Positions 34,225 through 45,375 of a stretch of DNA of 64,000 nt are shown piece after piece. The notes below the pieces were generated by a model, which did no database searches, was not told where the DNA came from, and worked only from the letters and a program-made list of their open reading frames with translations. The stretch lies in NCBI GenBank assembly GCA_002104905.1, contig MCFE01000388.1, forward strand, positions 19,075 to 83,074, read 5' to 3'. This DNA is from Basidiobolus meristosporus CBS 931.73. Lineage: Eukaryota; Basidiobolomycota; Basidiobolomycetes; Basidiobolales; Basidiobolaceae. Position numbers and translations under genes: made by a program. The first letter of the stretch is position 1, and each line of letters opens with the position of its first letter.

Positions 34225-36909
34225 ATGGCTACTCAGCATTCGAAGCCTTGGGAGGCTAATCTTCTTACTCAGTTCCAAAACAGAGATGCCACTGTTCAGG
34301 CGTTCAGAAGTATATTCGATTCCTGTAAGTATAACAAACCCCCAAGCACGGTACTTGAACTGACAGTTTGTGTGGATTCCCAATGCAGACTACCGACTAG
34401 AACAGAAATTGCTCAGCCTGAAAAAAGAGCATGCAGAGGAGGTTTCTAGTTTAAGAGTGCAACAACAGCAGGCAGACCTTCAAAAATTAGACAAAGGGAG
34501 ACTTGAAGAAAGGTCAGCTTATATATAGGGATAGTGGGCAGATATTGAAATGTTGAAATAGGGCTCTACTTGTGGATCAAAATCGTTTCAAGGAGCTGGA
34601 AAAACAAATTCTGGACCTGAAGGAGGAACGAGGCGAGCTATACAAAACCCAAGGACAGAATGCACAAAGATTGCTAGAGGCAAACGAGACTATGAAGAGA
34701 TTGGAACAGAAAAGCAAATCAGATGAGCAAAAGTAGAGAGCCTGTCCAAAATAGCATGTATTGCGACAATATCTAATGAGATTGAGCGGTATCCAGGATA
34801 GAAAAGTTGACTGCAGAGGTGGAGAAGCTGGTTGTCAAAGTACAGCATCAGGTTGAAGTAATACGTGAGAAAGATTCAACAATTCAAGTGTGTTTGTTTG
34901 CTAGCCTCTTCCAACGCGACCATCATTACTCACCACTCTGTACAGTTTATTCACGATGAGATGACAGCGTTGCAACTGGAGCTGACCAAGACCGATGAGA
35001 AAATGGCCGAAATAAAGAAGGAGAATTCAGAGCTGCTTGATCGCTGGATAAAAAAGAAGAATGAGGAGGTGGAGCGCATGAACGAAGCAAATCTATACTC
35101 AGAAAGGCATTGACGCTCAAATAAGCCTTTATGCAACCGGCTGTTGTTAACAGATTTTCAATGGCCATAGGTCGTCTCGCCACGAAAAGAGCCTCTCTGG
35201 TTCTAGTTATTTAGCGGATGCGATTTGGAAGTAAGTGTCAAGGCATTAGCCATGCCATGCCATTGCACGGGATTCACAGTTGTTTCCAGGCTTCGCAGAT
35301 CGACCATCGGCTCCCCTCAGATCAGCCCCACGCCACTTCCAAAGCAATTGAACGAAGTCTATGCAGAGTCTATCATGCCCTCCGAGCTCAAGCTTAAATT
35401 CGTGAGTGCCCTCTCTCGTAGCACTCGTCTTGCGATTTCACCAAATTGACTGCGAGTGTTTTGAGCCTGCACACACAGATGTTATAAATACCATCCAAAT
35501 ATCACCCGATGGGGCCATGATAGCAACTGGTGGTGAAGATAAGAAAGTCAAAATATTTGACAGCCGAAAAGGTGTTGTGTCTATGGTTGAGTACCGGCAT
35601 GTAGCGGGCCTTGACGTGTCTATTGATAGGGAGCTTGATTCACAACTTTGGTGGCTCAATTCAATCGGTGATGTGCGTTGACTTCAGCTATACGGATGAT
35701 ATGGTTCTTGGTACTTCAAACGATAACTCGACTCGTCTGTGGAGCACCAGCACGGGCCGTCTGAAGGTTTGACTCTGGATTTCGGCTGGTGAATCTTCTC
35801 CCTGATTTTGACAACAATCTGCAGATGACCTTGACCGGCCACATCGGCAAAGTTTTCTCGGCGAGATTCAACGGAGACTCTTCACGAGTGGTATGTGACA
35901 AAATGACGCTACGGAATTCAAATACTTACACTTCAGCATCAGATCTCCGGCAGCCACGATCGTACCATAAAGATATGGGATCTACACCGGGGATATTGTA
36001 AGATGCTCCTGTCACGTAAAAATTCGTAGGAATTCCACTAATCAAGCATTCCAGGTGTCCGGACAATCTTCTCCTTCTCTAGTTGTAATGATGTCTGCCT
36101 TGCTGACAGTGATGGGTATGTGCTTGCCGTGTGCTTGTTCCATGCCAATACTAATCGAATGACCCTGTGCAGCTCAACAATAGTCAGCGGGCATTTGGAC
36201 AATAATGTTCGCATATGGGATGCACGGAGCGGAAAATGCATCAAGGACTTGGGTGGAATCCACCAAGCCCAGATTACCTCGGTTGGCGTTACGCCAGGTA
36301 AAATCGAATCTTCCGGTTGGTGTTGCATGGTGATTAACCTTATTCATTAGACGGGTCCAAAATGCTGACTAGCTCCAGAGACAACACGCTAAAGCTTGTA
36401 GACCTGAAAAACTATGAGACGCTCCATACCTATCAGTAAGCCTATCTGTCTTCACGCCTCTTTCAGCTGAGACTCACATTCTCCTTAGGGCCGAAGGCTA
36501 TGTCAGTGGGATGAATTGGGCTAAAGCAGCAATCAGGTTTGTTAGGTCAACTCGCCTTGTTGGGCAAATGGCTAACCTTCGTTGTGCCTTAGTCGAGATG
36601 GAAGATATGTCGCTGCGGGGTCGGCAGGTACGAAACCGGAGAGCAACATAGCCAGCTTACCGTCACCAATCACTAACACCACTCGTTTGACTAGACGGAA
36701 CGATCTATTTCTGGGACATGGAGTCGAGCAGCCTGATCAAGAAACTCAAGGAACACACGTAGGCCACTTCACTCGTTTGCACTTTGATGTGAGCCTCAGC
36801 CACTAACAAACGTTTGCCCAGCTCGGCTATATGTGGTGTCGTCTGGAGTCCTTTGGGAGATCACGTATTTAGTGCGGATCGCGATCGGACTGTGTGCATT
36901 TGGAACTAG
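34225..36909 (+). CDS. ATG16: Autophagy protein ATG16 with C-terminal WD40 propeller
   Basis: ATG16 brings the Atg12-Atg5 conjugate to the phagophore to lipidate Atg8. The N-terminus has the Atg5-binding helix (WEANLLTQFQNRDATVQAF), then a long coiled coil ending ENSELLDRWIKKKNEEVERM. A linker (IGSPQISPTPLPKQL) leads to seven WD40 repeats, including INTIQISPDGAMIATGGEDK, MVLGTSNDNSTRLWSTSTG, LTGHIGKVFSARFNGDSSRV, TIVSGHLDNNVRIWDARSGK and the last AICGVVWSP then DRTVCIWN, stop at 36,907. This is the ATG16L1 architecture of animals; budding yeast Atg16 has only the coiled coil. I could join all exons in frame, with one GC-AG intron at 35,107-35,170. It is convergent with the PP2A B'' gene. Confidence 0.92.
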
Positions 36910-37117
36910 GCACATGCAATCTGACTTCTATCAATCATGGGTGCTTTATAGATGGTACAGATATAAAATTGGGGAAATAAACGGGCGAAGAGGCGGGTGA
37001 ATATTACAACTAAGCTCTCCGGAGAGTAGTATAGATAAGAAGAGAAGAGATTGGTATGGGCCTATGTCGGGGTGTGATGGGTGGTATAGAGTGGTAGGAT
37101 CAGGGTGGTGAAGGAAG

Positions 37118-39606
37118 CTAATAGCTTGAGACGACATCCTGAGCATGTCTCAATGTTTGCGCGAATTGTGTGGTGTCATCACTCTCTTCCTCTAGAAAAT
37201 TGTAGTTGTCCTCTTGCGTGTACTCCTCTTCACAATCGTCTTCGGCACCGTAGACTAATCGGTCGTATTCCACCTCCACATACTCGTCCCAGGGGCTAAT
37301 TGAAGCAGTTATTAGGGTTGGCTCTGATGCTTTGGGGTCAACACTTCGCTACTCACCTGACCGTCTCTTCGAAAAGACCCATTCTTCGCTTCCGGCGCAA
37401 GTGTCGTGGTCTACTTTCGTAATCGATAAAGCGGGATAGATTGAAGAACATGTCGAAAAATACATTGGCTTCGGGGCAATTTTTTAGATCCATCAAGGTG
37501 ATTACCCCCTCCTTCTTGGGATTGACGAGGTCCGACCTATTGGGCCACACATTGATTAGCATTCAAGGTTTCCGAGATGGCTGGACTGAACACCACTTAC
37601 ATCTGACAGAAACAATCGTCCAAGGAAACATACTCTACGCCGGCATATTCCATCCGGCTTAGCTGCTCTTCGTAGAAATACTCCAACTCAAACACCGTAA
37701 GTAAGCCATCTCCGTCTATATCCAAGCAACGGAACCAGTATTCAATGGCAGTGGGCGTGCTTTTGTTGACTTCAGATAGGATGAACCCTATAATCAATAC
37801 GACATTAGGAAATCGCCCTCAGAACCAAGTCCGCACTTGCACTTGCACTTACAAACAAAGTCTCTGTAGCTCATCTTGGGCTCTGGATAGTCGGCAAGCG
37901 GCAAGTCACTGATTTTGCCGTATCCATCGATGACACGTCTTATGATCTTGTCAGTTAATGAGCCCTCCATATAGCAGGCTAGTTGATCCTCGTTGATTTC
38001 CAGATCGTGGTCCTCGTCCAATTCCCAGAATTTGCAGTAAATCACGTAGAAATCTTTGTAAGAAAAGCATGTTTTGCTCTGTAGAGAGTGTTAAGCCACA
38101 TGTCGCATCGTCGGTTTTCGCAGAATATGGCTTACCTCGTCGGAGTCGATTCCATTCTCAATCGAGTGAATGGTTTCCATGATCTTTCCGCGTTTGAATT
38201 CCTCAAATCGGAGTTTTCCTGTCCAGCTGCGGTTGTGGTCATAAAATAGACGGGAAACGACAGTTTCGGCTTGTGAGGTAGAATTCCTGGTTAATGTGCC
38301 ATTCATCCGATAGAAATGAAAGTTGCTTGAAGTACCATATCTATCCTGAAAAGTGGTGTTCCCGTTCAAAAATTCCAACTCTGGATGGCCACAGATGATG
38401 TCTGTTGGGGATTGTTAACTTTGCTCCATAAGTGATGATGAGGTGGATTACCATACCTTCTAATACGACGTAGAAGTCTTCGGGCACCAGGTAGTTGCTG
38501 TCGTCCTGCTTTAATAGGTAGAATCCAAGCGACGCCTCATCCTTGGCCTCTTTCTGAATAAGCCTCCATCCTCTGAGAAGCAACATGATTAATAGGTATA
38601 ATATACCTTTAGCATAGTATATACATACCTCATCAACTGATTGTAATTGATGGAGTTTTCGCAGTCCAATATCACCTCCAATTTCCGGAACAAGGCAAAA
38701 GTGAAATATCGGGGAAGTAGAAAAGCCTCTGTAACGGGAACGAACGTCTCATCAGTTAGAGAGCCTTGCTGATCGAAGATCGATTTCAGCTTTTCCTGTA
38801 GAAGTTGAAACCTGCCGTGTTAGCTCTGCACCACCAGTTGATCAGTAATAAACAGAACTAACCAGGTTGCAGGTAATCTGGTTGTGGTATGTAGAAATAA
38901 GCTCAGGATTTCCACGGGGAAAATAAAACTGTGGAATGGATCTTGGTGCCACTTGTGCTGGTACGGAACGCTCTGAACCCTCTATTTTTCTACTAGAGGT
39001 TTTCTTTAAAGCAGTGGCACTAGCCGCTATGTCATTGTCTTCGGCTTCTTGGAAAATGAGCTTCTTCGGTTTTTGTGGCGAAAGGAAAAAACTGTCTTCC
39101 TCTTCCGGTGGATACTCGGCACTTTCATCGGAGATGGGTGATAACGCCTCAAATTTGAGTCGAGTAGACCGAGTTGGTGAATATACCTCGACGGGTGAGC
39201 GAATACGTGTAAGTGGCGAGGAAGGTGAGCCTACAACATCTGCTGTTTGTCATTAAAGATTGGCCTTTACAAAAAAAAATATCCTCAAATTCCAAGGGTA
39301 TGTACCTGAATCGAAAATAAATGATTTTGGAGATTTTCTTGCACAGATAGGACTAATTGGTGCTGGGGAGCGTGGAGAATTAGCAGGCTTATATGGCGAG
39401 CCAGCCTTTGAAAGCTTTTCGGGGCTATTAGAGCTGGCCAGCTTTTGCTTGAGGATATCGTTGTACCTTGGCGAATAGGACGCTCTGTTAATTTCATCAC
39501 GATTTGGGCTTTGAATGAATCGGTCTGATACTTCGTCCACTTGGGGTAACGACGAAGATAGCATTTTGCTGCTCTTGGGGGTTCTTATTGGACTTGTGAG
39601 CGACAT
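37118..39606 (-). CDS. PP2A regulatory subunit B'' (PPP2R3-like)
   Basis: Calcium-responsive B'' subunit that directs protein phosphatase 2A. A low-complexity Ser/Pro-rich N-terminus (start MSLTSPIRTPKSSKML, ATG at 39,604-39,606) carries several SP sites. The conserved core follows: IPQFYFPRGNP, YFTFALFRKLEVIL, GWRLIQKEAKDEASLGFYLL, then EF-hand segments CKFWELDEDHDLEINEDQL and EYWFRCLDIDGDGLLTVFEL. FLEEESDDTTQFAQTLRHAQ closes the protein before TAG at 37,118. Ten or so short introns. Budding and fission yeast have B and B' subunits but no B'', so this is a retained ancestral gene. Confidence 0.92.
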
Positions 39607-40870
39607 GGTAGACAAGTAGGGAAACGAGCAAAATTGCTTCTAATAGAAAATTTGTTCAAGAGAGTGGACTATCCGCGGTAACAAGACACTGGAGTAGCGT
39701 TTTTGATGTCTCCAAGTGTAACCAAACGTCAAAGTATATAATACAATCAGTTGTTTTTTACAGCTTTGTTTACCTTTTGCCATGAGAATCATAATATTGG
39801 GAGTAGAATCTATTGGGTTACCGTCGAGTGCTAAATGGTAATTAAACCGTGACTAGCTTATAACCATAATGCCTAAATTGAACAAGGGTTTAAACATCAT
39901 GCGTTTCGGGGAAAATGGTTAAGTTTAAACAACAATCGTGTTTGGAGGAAATCAGTGGTTTGACATCATGACCTGCCTGACTCTTACAACAAGACCCCAT
40001 GATTGCAGAAACGAATCATCAATGTGCTTTTTCTTCCTTGATTCGTGTCTAGTCGCTTCTGTTTCGGCTATTCTGATTCATCATGGACCATATGTGTACT
40101 TATGTTTCACTAGCTCAGCGGTTATTATATTTGGCCATATGTCTTAAACCTCACGGGTGTGGTTTGTGAGCTATTGGATTGGATTTAAACTCTTGAGTCA
40201 CCCGTGATGCCTAGTCCATCGGAAACGGATTTTTCAACTGATATATAATCGGGATTGCCTTGGTGATATTCAACATGATCTAGCCAGGGCATTATGACAT
40301 CCAGTATTGCTAACTGCTTTATCTTATAGTATCTACAGCTTGCGAGCACCCAGTAAGCTCCTTTCTCTTGCGGGTTTTGTAACTAACTAGTTGCTGCTAG
40401 GTCCTACCTTAGCCCATCCTACCGCTAAATCTTTTCACATATCGCCCACCATGCAGCTCACGCCTTTTCGATCAGCGTATTTGGACTACCTTTCTTCGTT
40501 CTGGCCATTAGCTCATACAACAAACGCTGCCAGTTAGACTGCTGCCGTGCCTCCCCTTCGCGTCTGTCCACAAAGGAATTAGCTACCCGGGCATTTTCAG
40601 CGTATTGTCCCAATCGTCGAAGCCTCATTTATTTGTGTCAATATGTCAAGCTTACTGTGGAATAGCCATGTTTACTTGGGTTCTAATCAAATTTAGTATT
40701 CCAATGATGACCGCAAGCTGGTGACTCTGGAGTGATCGATGTGCGCACGCCAATCGTGGCTTTGGTGTGAATTCATGTAATGATTAGTTGTATACATAGA
40801 TAATGTAATTTTGGTTCTTGTAAATATATTATATCTTTGAACACCAACTCTATTAAAATGACTTCAGACA
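39607..40870. other. Intergenic region, nothing recognised
   Basis: 1.26 kb upstream of both the PP2A B'' gene and the small candidate gene. No tRNA, repeat or coding similarity seen. Confidence 0.4.
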
Positions 40871-41528
40871 ATGTCAGCATACTTGAAGATCTATTTAAAT
40901 ACTCGTAATGTACTGTGTTCTCATGTTGAGATGGATACTTCAGAATCCGATGTTCATGCACTGGACGGTTCGCTTACGATGAACTGTTTGCCAGCACATC
41001 TGCTTACACAAGCACCAGTTCCGAGGAACACTCTTGGGATAGGGCTAGATAGAAGAATAGACAGGGATAGTGTGGATTACAAAAAGGTATAAAGAGGTTG
41101 CATGAGATATGCTAGTAGTCATTGCTAAACCAATATAGCCCTGGTGTTTTTTTACTCCCTCAAAGCAGTCCGATGCCATGCGAAGTCTAAACCGAGGTGG
41201 CCAGAGTCAGGCTAGAGTAAACTTGCACATCTGCACCCAAGGAATCTACCCGGAACAAGCCAGCTCCCTTTGGGCCACGCTTTGTCGTCTTATATCTGAC
41301 GGGAAGTTGGGGTGTACTAACGGTAGAACTACAGGTAATCACATAGTTCTTTACTGTGATTGGGGCGATCTTTATCAGGTAACACAGTTGCGTAGGAGCA
41401 TATTTGGTTGATAGAACTGAAGGCAGCTTTCCTAGGTGCGGCAGATTTTGAATAGTGTTGAGCAGGGGTTGCTAAAAGAAACGACGCTTGGTATCTGGAG
41501 ATTGGGGGAGTTCTTAGGGTGCATGTAG
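40871..41528 (+). CDS. Small three-exon gene, unknown function
   Basis: Three exons (40,871-41,086, 41,166-41,378, 41,436-41,528) are joined by canonical GT-AG introns of 79 and 57 bases, all in phase 0. They give 173 residues. The protein begins MSAYLKIYLNTRNVLCSHVE, has DRRIDRDSVDYKK at the first junction, ARVNLHICTQGIYPEQASSL in the middle and GIWRLGEFLGCM at the end. I do not recognise the family; no membrane segment or known motif is visible. Support is only that three open exons fit standard splice sites with the intron size of the neighbouring genes. ATG choice is uncertain: an upstream ATG at about 40,858 is in another frame and stops early. Confidence 0.5.
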
Positions 41529-41730
41529 CAGAGTGTAACAACAATAAACTATTGCCAACTAGGTGGGTGAAGTGCAACTCGTCAGGCAAATGATATGTAG
41601 CTAACCAAACCAAGTGGCATGTACCAATGCATATTACATTTAGTCCGAACAAATCAATCATATCGCCATTAAGCAGTTTAGATCCGAAAATTGGGTGTCG
41701 AGGGGCTGCTACAATGTCGGCGAAGGATGC

Positions 41731-41796
41731 CAGTGTCAACCATTGGAGTGCTGGTGCAGTGTCAACCATTGGAGTGCTGGTGCAGTGTCAACCATT
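41731..41796 (+). repeat. 26-base tandem repeat, 2.5 copies
   Basis: Perfect units at 41,731-41,756 and 41,757-41,782, then a 14-base partial. Each unit is CAGTGTCAACCATTGGAG followed by TGCTGGTG. Lies in the promoter side of the C2H2 gene. Confidence 0.9.
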
Positions 41797-42166
41797 AGGA
41801 TTAGCGTTTAGGCAGATTGGTTAGAGTTTGTGGAAACAGTTCAGGGTGATGTTCAATACGAGCTAGGATAGCCATAGCCTCGAACATGGGTCAACTTCCT
41901 TTCCCTATTTGGATTCATTGAAGTCCAATCAAAGCCAATTGCTCATAACGATTAGCCGAGAACCAGTGAGACTGTTTGACTGGGTCAATTTTGACCCCCT
42001 GAACATTTTGTATATATGACCGCTTGCATGTACAGGTGCTCATCTTGATTCTACAAAAATCCTCATCTTTGCATATCTGCCAAGTCTTTGGAGTTTCGGA
42101 TAACATAGCTACGGTCACGTTTCAACCAGTCTATACCATCGTATACCCTTCACTATCTTTGCTGGT

Positions 42167-43465
42167 ATGGACGTAAAACACCACTCTTTCGATAACTTAG
42201 AGACCGAGTCTTTTTGGCAAAAAAAGCCCGCTTTAAAGCGCAATGGTTTCGGTGAAGAAAGAGGGTTTAACCACCTTAGTATCAAGGTGTCCGAGCCTCA
42301 AGGCGACCCAGCCTTGCTTTTCAAATATGACGACTTCTCACCAATGATCGAATCGTTTGCCAATACCCTGGCGGCGCCTATTCCTTCGGACAACCAGTTC
42401 CCTTCACCAACACCAACACCTACCTTTTCCAAGTTTGTGAAGTCGCCGTACCAACAACACCCCTTAAGCCAAGTCGTAAACCAATCTGACATCAACTTGG
42501 CGGCCAGTATGTTGGCCGCTAACACTCCGACCAACCCGACTTTTGCCAACCTTCAATCACCCGCATTTTCAGCTTGGCCATACTCTTCGCCCATATCACC
42601 GGCTTTCCCAACAGCGTTGAACGATATGGGTTTCAACAATTCAATGGCCACTAGCCCCACCAGTCTCGCCATGGATCCGCTCTATACCAGCATGCATCTT
42701 CCTACTACCCTGCCATATGGAATAGACTCTGATCTGCAGAAGATCGATGCTAGCGCGCCAATTCATCCCGAGAATTTTGTTTCTGAGCTTGCCACCAATG
42801 TTAGCCCTTTCCTGCTACAAAGCCCCGGATTTATGACCGGATCGCCGTCACCTCAGATAGTTCCGGACCAGCCATCCCCTACGTTCACCTCCACCTTAAT
42901 CACGCCAACCACATACGTACCTTGGGAAGTAGGACTCGTAAATCCACAGAGTGGGATCATCGACTTCTCCACTCCGCAAACCCCCATTAAGTTTGAGATC
43001 CCAGAGCTGCCCAAAGGTTCCTCTGTACCTGGTCAACATTCGTACGAGAAAAAACCCGAATCCTACCAGACCCCAAGCTCCAGTACCACCGACAACCCGC
43101 AAATATACACCTGTAACTATCCAAATTGTAAGAAGATCTTTTCGTGTGTATACAACTTGAGATCGCATTATCGCATCCATTCTACGGAGCGACCATTCAA
43201 ATGTGACTCCTGTCGACAGAGCTTCAGCCGTAACCACGATCTGAAGCGCCACCAGAAGATCCACCTGGGCATCAAACCGTACCGGTGCACCAAATGCGAC
43301 CGCACCTTTGGAAGGTTGGATGCGTTGAAAAGGCACACACTGGTCAAGAGGTGCGCGGAGAAGTGCAACAAGGAGAAGCCACGCACGGCCCATGTAGAAG
43401 CGAATCTGGTGGCGAAGCCAGACACCACATCTAACCCTGCCAACTCTTCACCATCGGATTCGTAA
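42167..43465 (+). CDS. C2H2 zinc finger transcription factor, Crz1-like
   Basis: Single-exon gene of 432 residues. The N-terminal two thirds are disordered and rich in Pro, Ser, Thr and Asn, typical of an activation/regulatory region. Three adjacent C2H2 fingers lie at about residues 310-400: YTCNYPNCKKIFSCVYNLRS (with HYRIH), RPFKCDSCRQSFSRNHDLKR (with HQKIH) and KPYRCTKCDRTFGRLDALKR, the last closing with H and C (HTLVKRC). Order, linkers and the final H-C finger resemble calcineurin-responsive Crz1/Prz1 factors. No clear PxIxIT docking site was confirmed, so calcium control is inference. The start is the first ATG after several upstream stops. Confidence 0.88.
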   Translation: MDVKHHSFDNLETESFWQKKPALKRNGFGEERGFNHLSIKVSEPQGDPALLFKYDDFSPMIESFANTLAAPIPSDNQFPSPTPTPTFSKFVKSPYQQHPLSQVVNQSDINLAASMLAANTPTNPTFANLQSPAFSAWPYSSPISPAFPTALNDMGFNNSMATSPTSLAMDPLYTSMHLPTTLPYGIDSDLQKIDASAPIHPENFVSELATNVSPFLLQSPGFMTGSPSPQIVPDQPSPTFTSTLITPTTYVPWEVGLVNPQSGIIDFSTPQTPIKFEIPELPKGSSVPGQHSYEKKPESYQTPSSSTTDNPQIYTCNYPNCKKIFSCVYNLRSHYRIHSTERPFKCDSCRQSFSRNHDLKRHQKIHLGIKPYRCTKCDRTFGRLDALKRHTLVKRCAEKCNKEKPRTAHVEANLVAKPDTTSNPANSSPSDS

Positions 43466-45307
43466 CTTTAACCTTGGTCATGTATGATTAGCGAGCGCTT
43501 GGTGCGTTTGCGGCCTGATTGTTCGACCATATTACTCTTGTACATATTCTTTGAATAGAATCTGACTTCCCATCACTGCATGTATACCTCCTGACATTTT
43601 GACCAAATCCTATAAAATCTAGACCTGCACTTTTGCAACCGCATCACGCCCATATATGTTAGTAGAGTTATGGGGAATATACTAGACTAGCTTCATTCGG
43701 TGCTTGCTGAATGGAGAATGATAAATATATCCAGATTGTCTGGAGAGTGTTCTTGTTCTGCACAAGTATTTATTTGGCAATGATACGCATACTTTCTTGA
43801 GCCCCTGATTGACCATGATTGGCCACGATTGGGCTTTGGAATGTCGGAAATTGTTCGAGCAGCAGTGTTACATTTGAGGTAGGTTCTAGTCAATCGAATA
43901 AGGCGCCAGGTGAATCAGTGCAGTGAAGCTTCAGTTCCTCAGACTTCTAACCTGATTCCTAAACTTTACTGCAATCCCAGGAAATACGCTAATTCGGGTT
44001 TATCAGCGTTGTTGTGGGGGGGGGTATGGCATCTACTCACTTGCCATTGGCACGCTCCGATCATTAGCCACGCACCACCTTTTCTCAACTACGCACCATA
44101 ACCTTTTACCAAATTCAAATGGTAATAACACTGGGATTGGCTTATTGTTATAATTAATACTCTCATTTATTAATTGTAATACAGATGTTCAACACCATCA
44201 TGTATCCGACTAGACCAACCTCCCGCCAGCTCTGGTTGAACCTTCGGTGCAAGGAATCTTCCAAGTGGTGGAAAATCCAGATTCCCAGCTTGGTTAGTTG
44301 TTGGAATATTGGCTTGTAGGATATATACTTGTGCAAGTTATCAAATGAGCCCCAAGCCTGCATCAGCTATCAGGGTCCTCAAAATACACTTAATCTACTT
44401 CCACCCAATAAATCAATGGGCCAGTTTCATACAAATCTTCTAGCCCTCCAAATCACCCTCAATACTCACAAAATCTCTCAGTAGACCTTTCATATTGCTC
44501 AAGTAGCTCTATGACTCCAAATACTATCATACGAAGTTCCCGCCGAACGGGGGAAATTTTGGTATTTCAAAGCAGCCCCCATTCCCGTTTCCACTTCTGT
44601 ACCAACTGCATGTTGATTGTCAGTAGAGTTACTCTTGAGACTGAGTGCTTTGAAAGGATCAGAACAAGCAGAATGGCTCACTGCATTGAAATGGAGATGA
44701 CATAGTGTTGTGCTGCTGTTGGACATCCTCATTCAATAAGGTGCAATGATCCAAAATAAGGATCTGATGAATTTACAAGGTTCGGTGAAGTCCCTATGTA
44801 TTGGTTTTGTCAGCACAAGTCAGACTTGTGTAATTTCGGTCGATATTCCTGCCAAGTTAGCACTCGAACATAGTTTAGTCGGTGGTATAAATAACCTGAC
44901 AAAGCTGGCTTCACCATGGTAATAAATTGTATATATTCCGGAAAAAGCCATCATAAGCGTTAAAATAGATTCCCGAAAAAGCAATTTTTGAGGATGAAGA
45001 TGCATGCCGAACGTTTCATCCTCATTGATTGTGCACAGTGTGAGCGGCACGGGTTCACAAATTTAGAGTTTAAGCTTAGATGTATCTAAAGGTGGCCCGT
45101 AATGCAACCTCCAACCTGTTTTCCTTGTTCCGCACGAGAGACTCCAACGAATGCGAGCTACAGACCAGGGAATTCAGCTCTGGTTTTGGATCCCACGCCT
45201 CTCCAATCCAGCACAGTCGGAGCGAAGTAGAGTTAACAATTGAAAATTCGTACCACTCGCCCGTTTTAATTTATATAATTTTGGAAGAACGTGTCCAGGG
45301 AAGTTGG
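43466..45307. other. Intergenic region, nothing recognised
   Basis: 1.8 kb between the C2H2 gene and the transporter. Contains a run of G at about 44,020 but no supported gene. Confidence 0.4.
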
Positions 45308-45313
45308 TATAAA
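45308..45313 (+). promoter_or_regulatory. TATA box of UNC93-like gene
   Basis: TATAAA 63 bases before the ATG at 45,376. It overlaps the in-frame ATG at 45,313, which argues that the latter is not the real start. Confidence 0.5.
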
Positions 45314-45375
45314 TGCCGCACGACCACTGTATGGCGAGAGCATCTCTCTACGTATCCAAGACACATCCGAGTGCA

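Noticed and set aside
45313-45375. Longer N-terminus for the UNC93-like protein
   Set aside because: The ATG overlaps a TATA box, and family similarity starts only at the ATG at 45,376.
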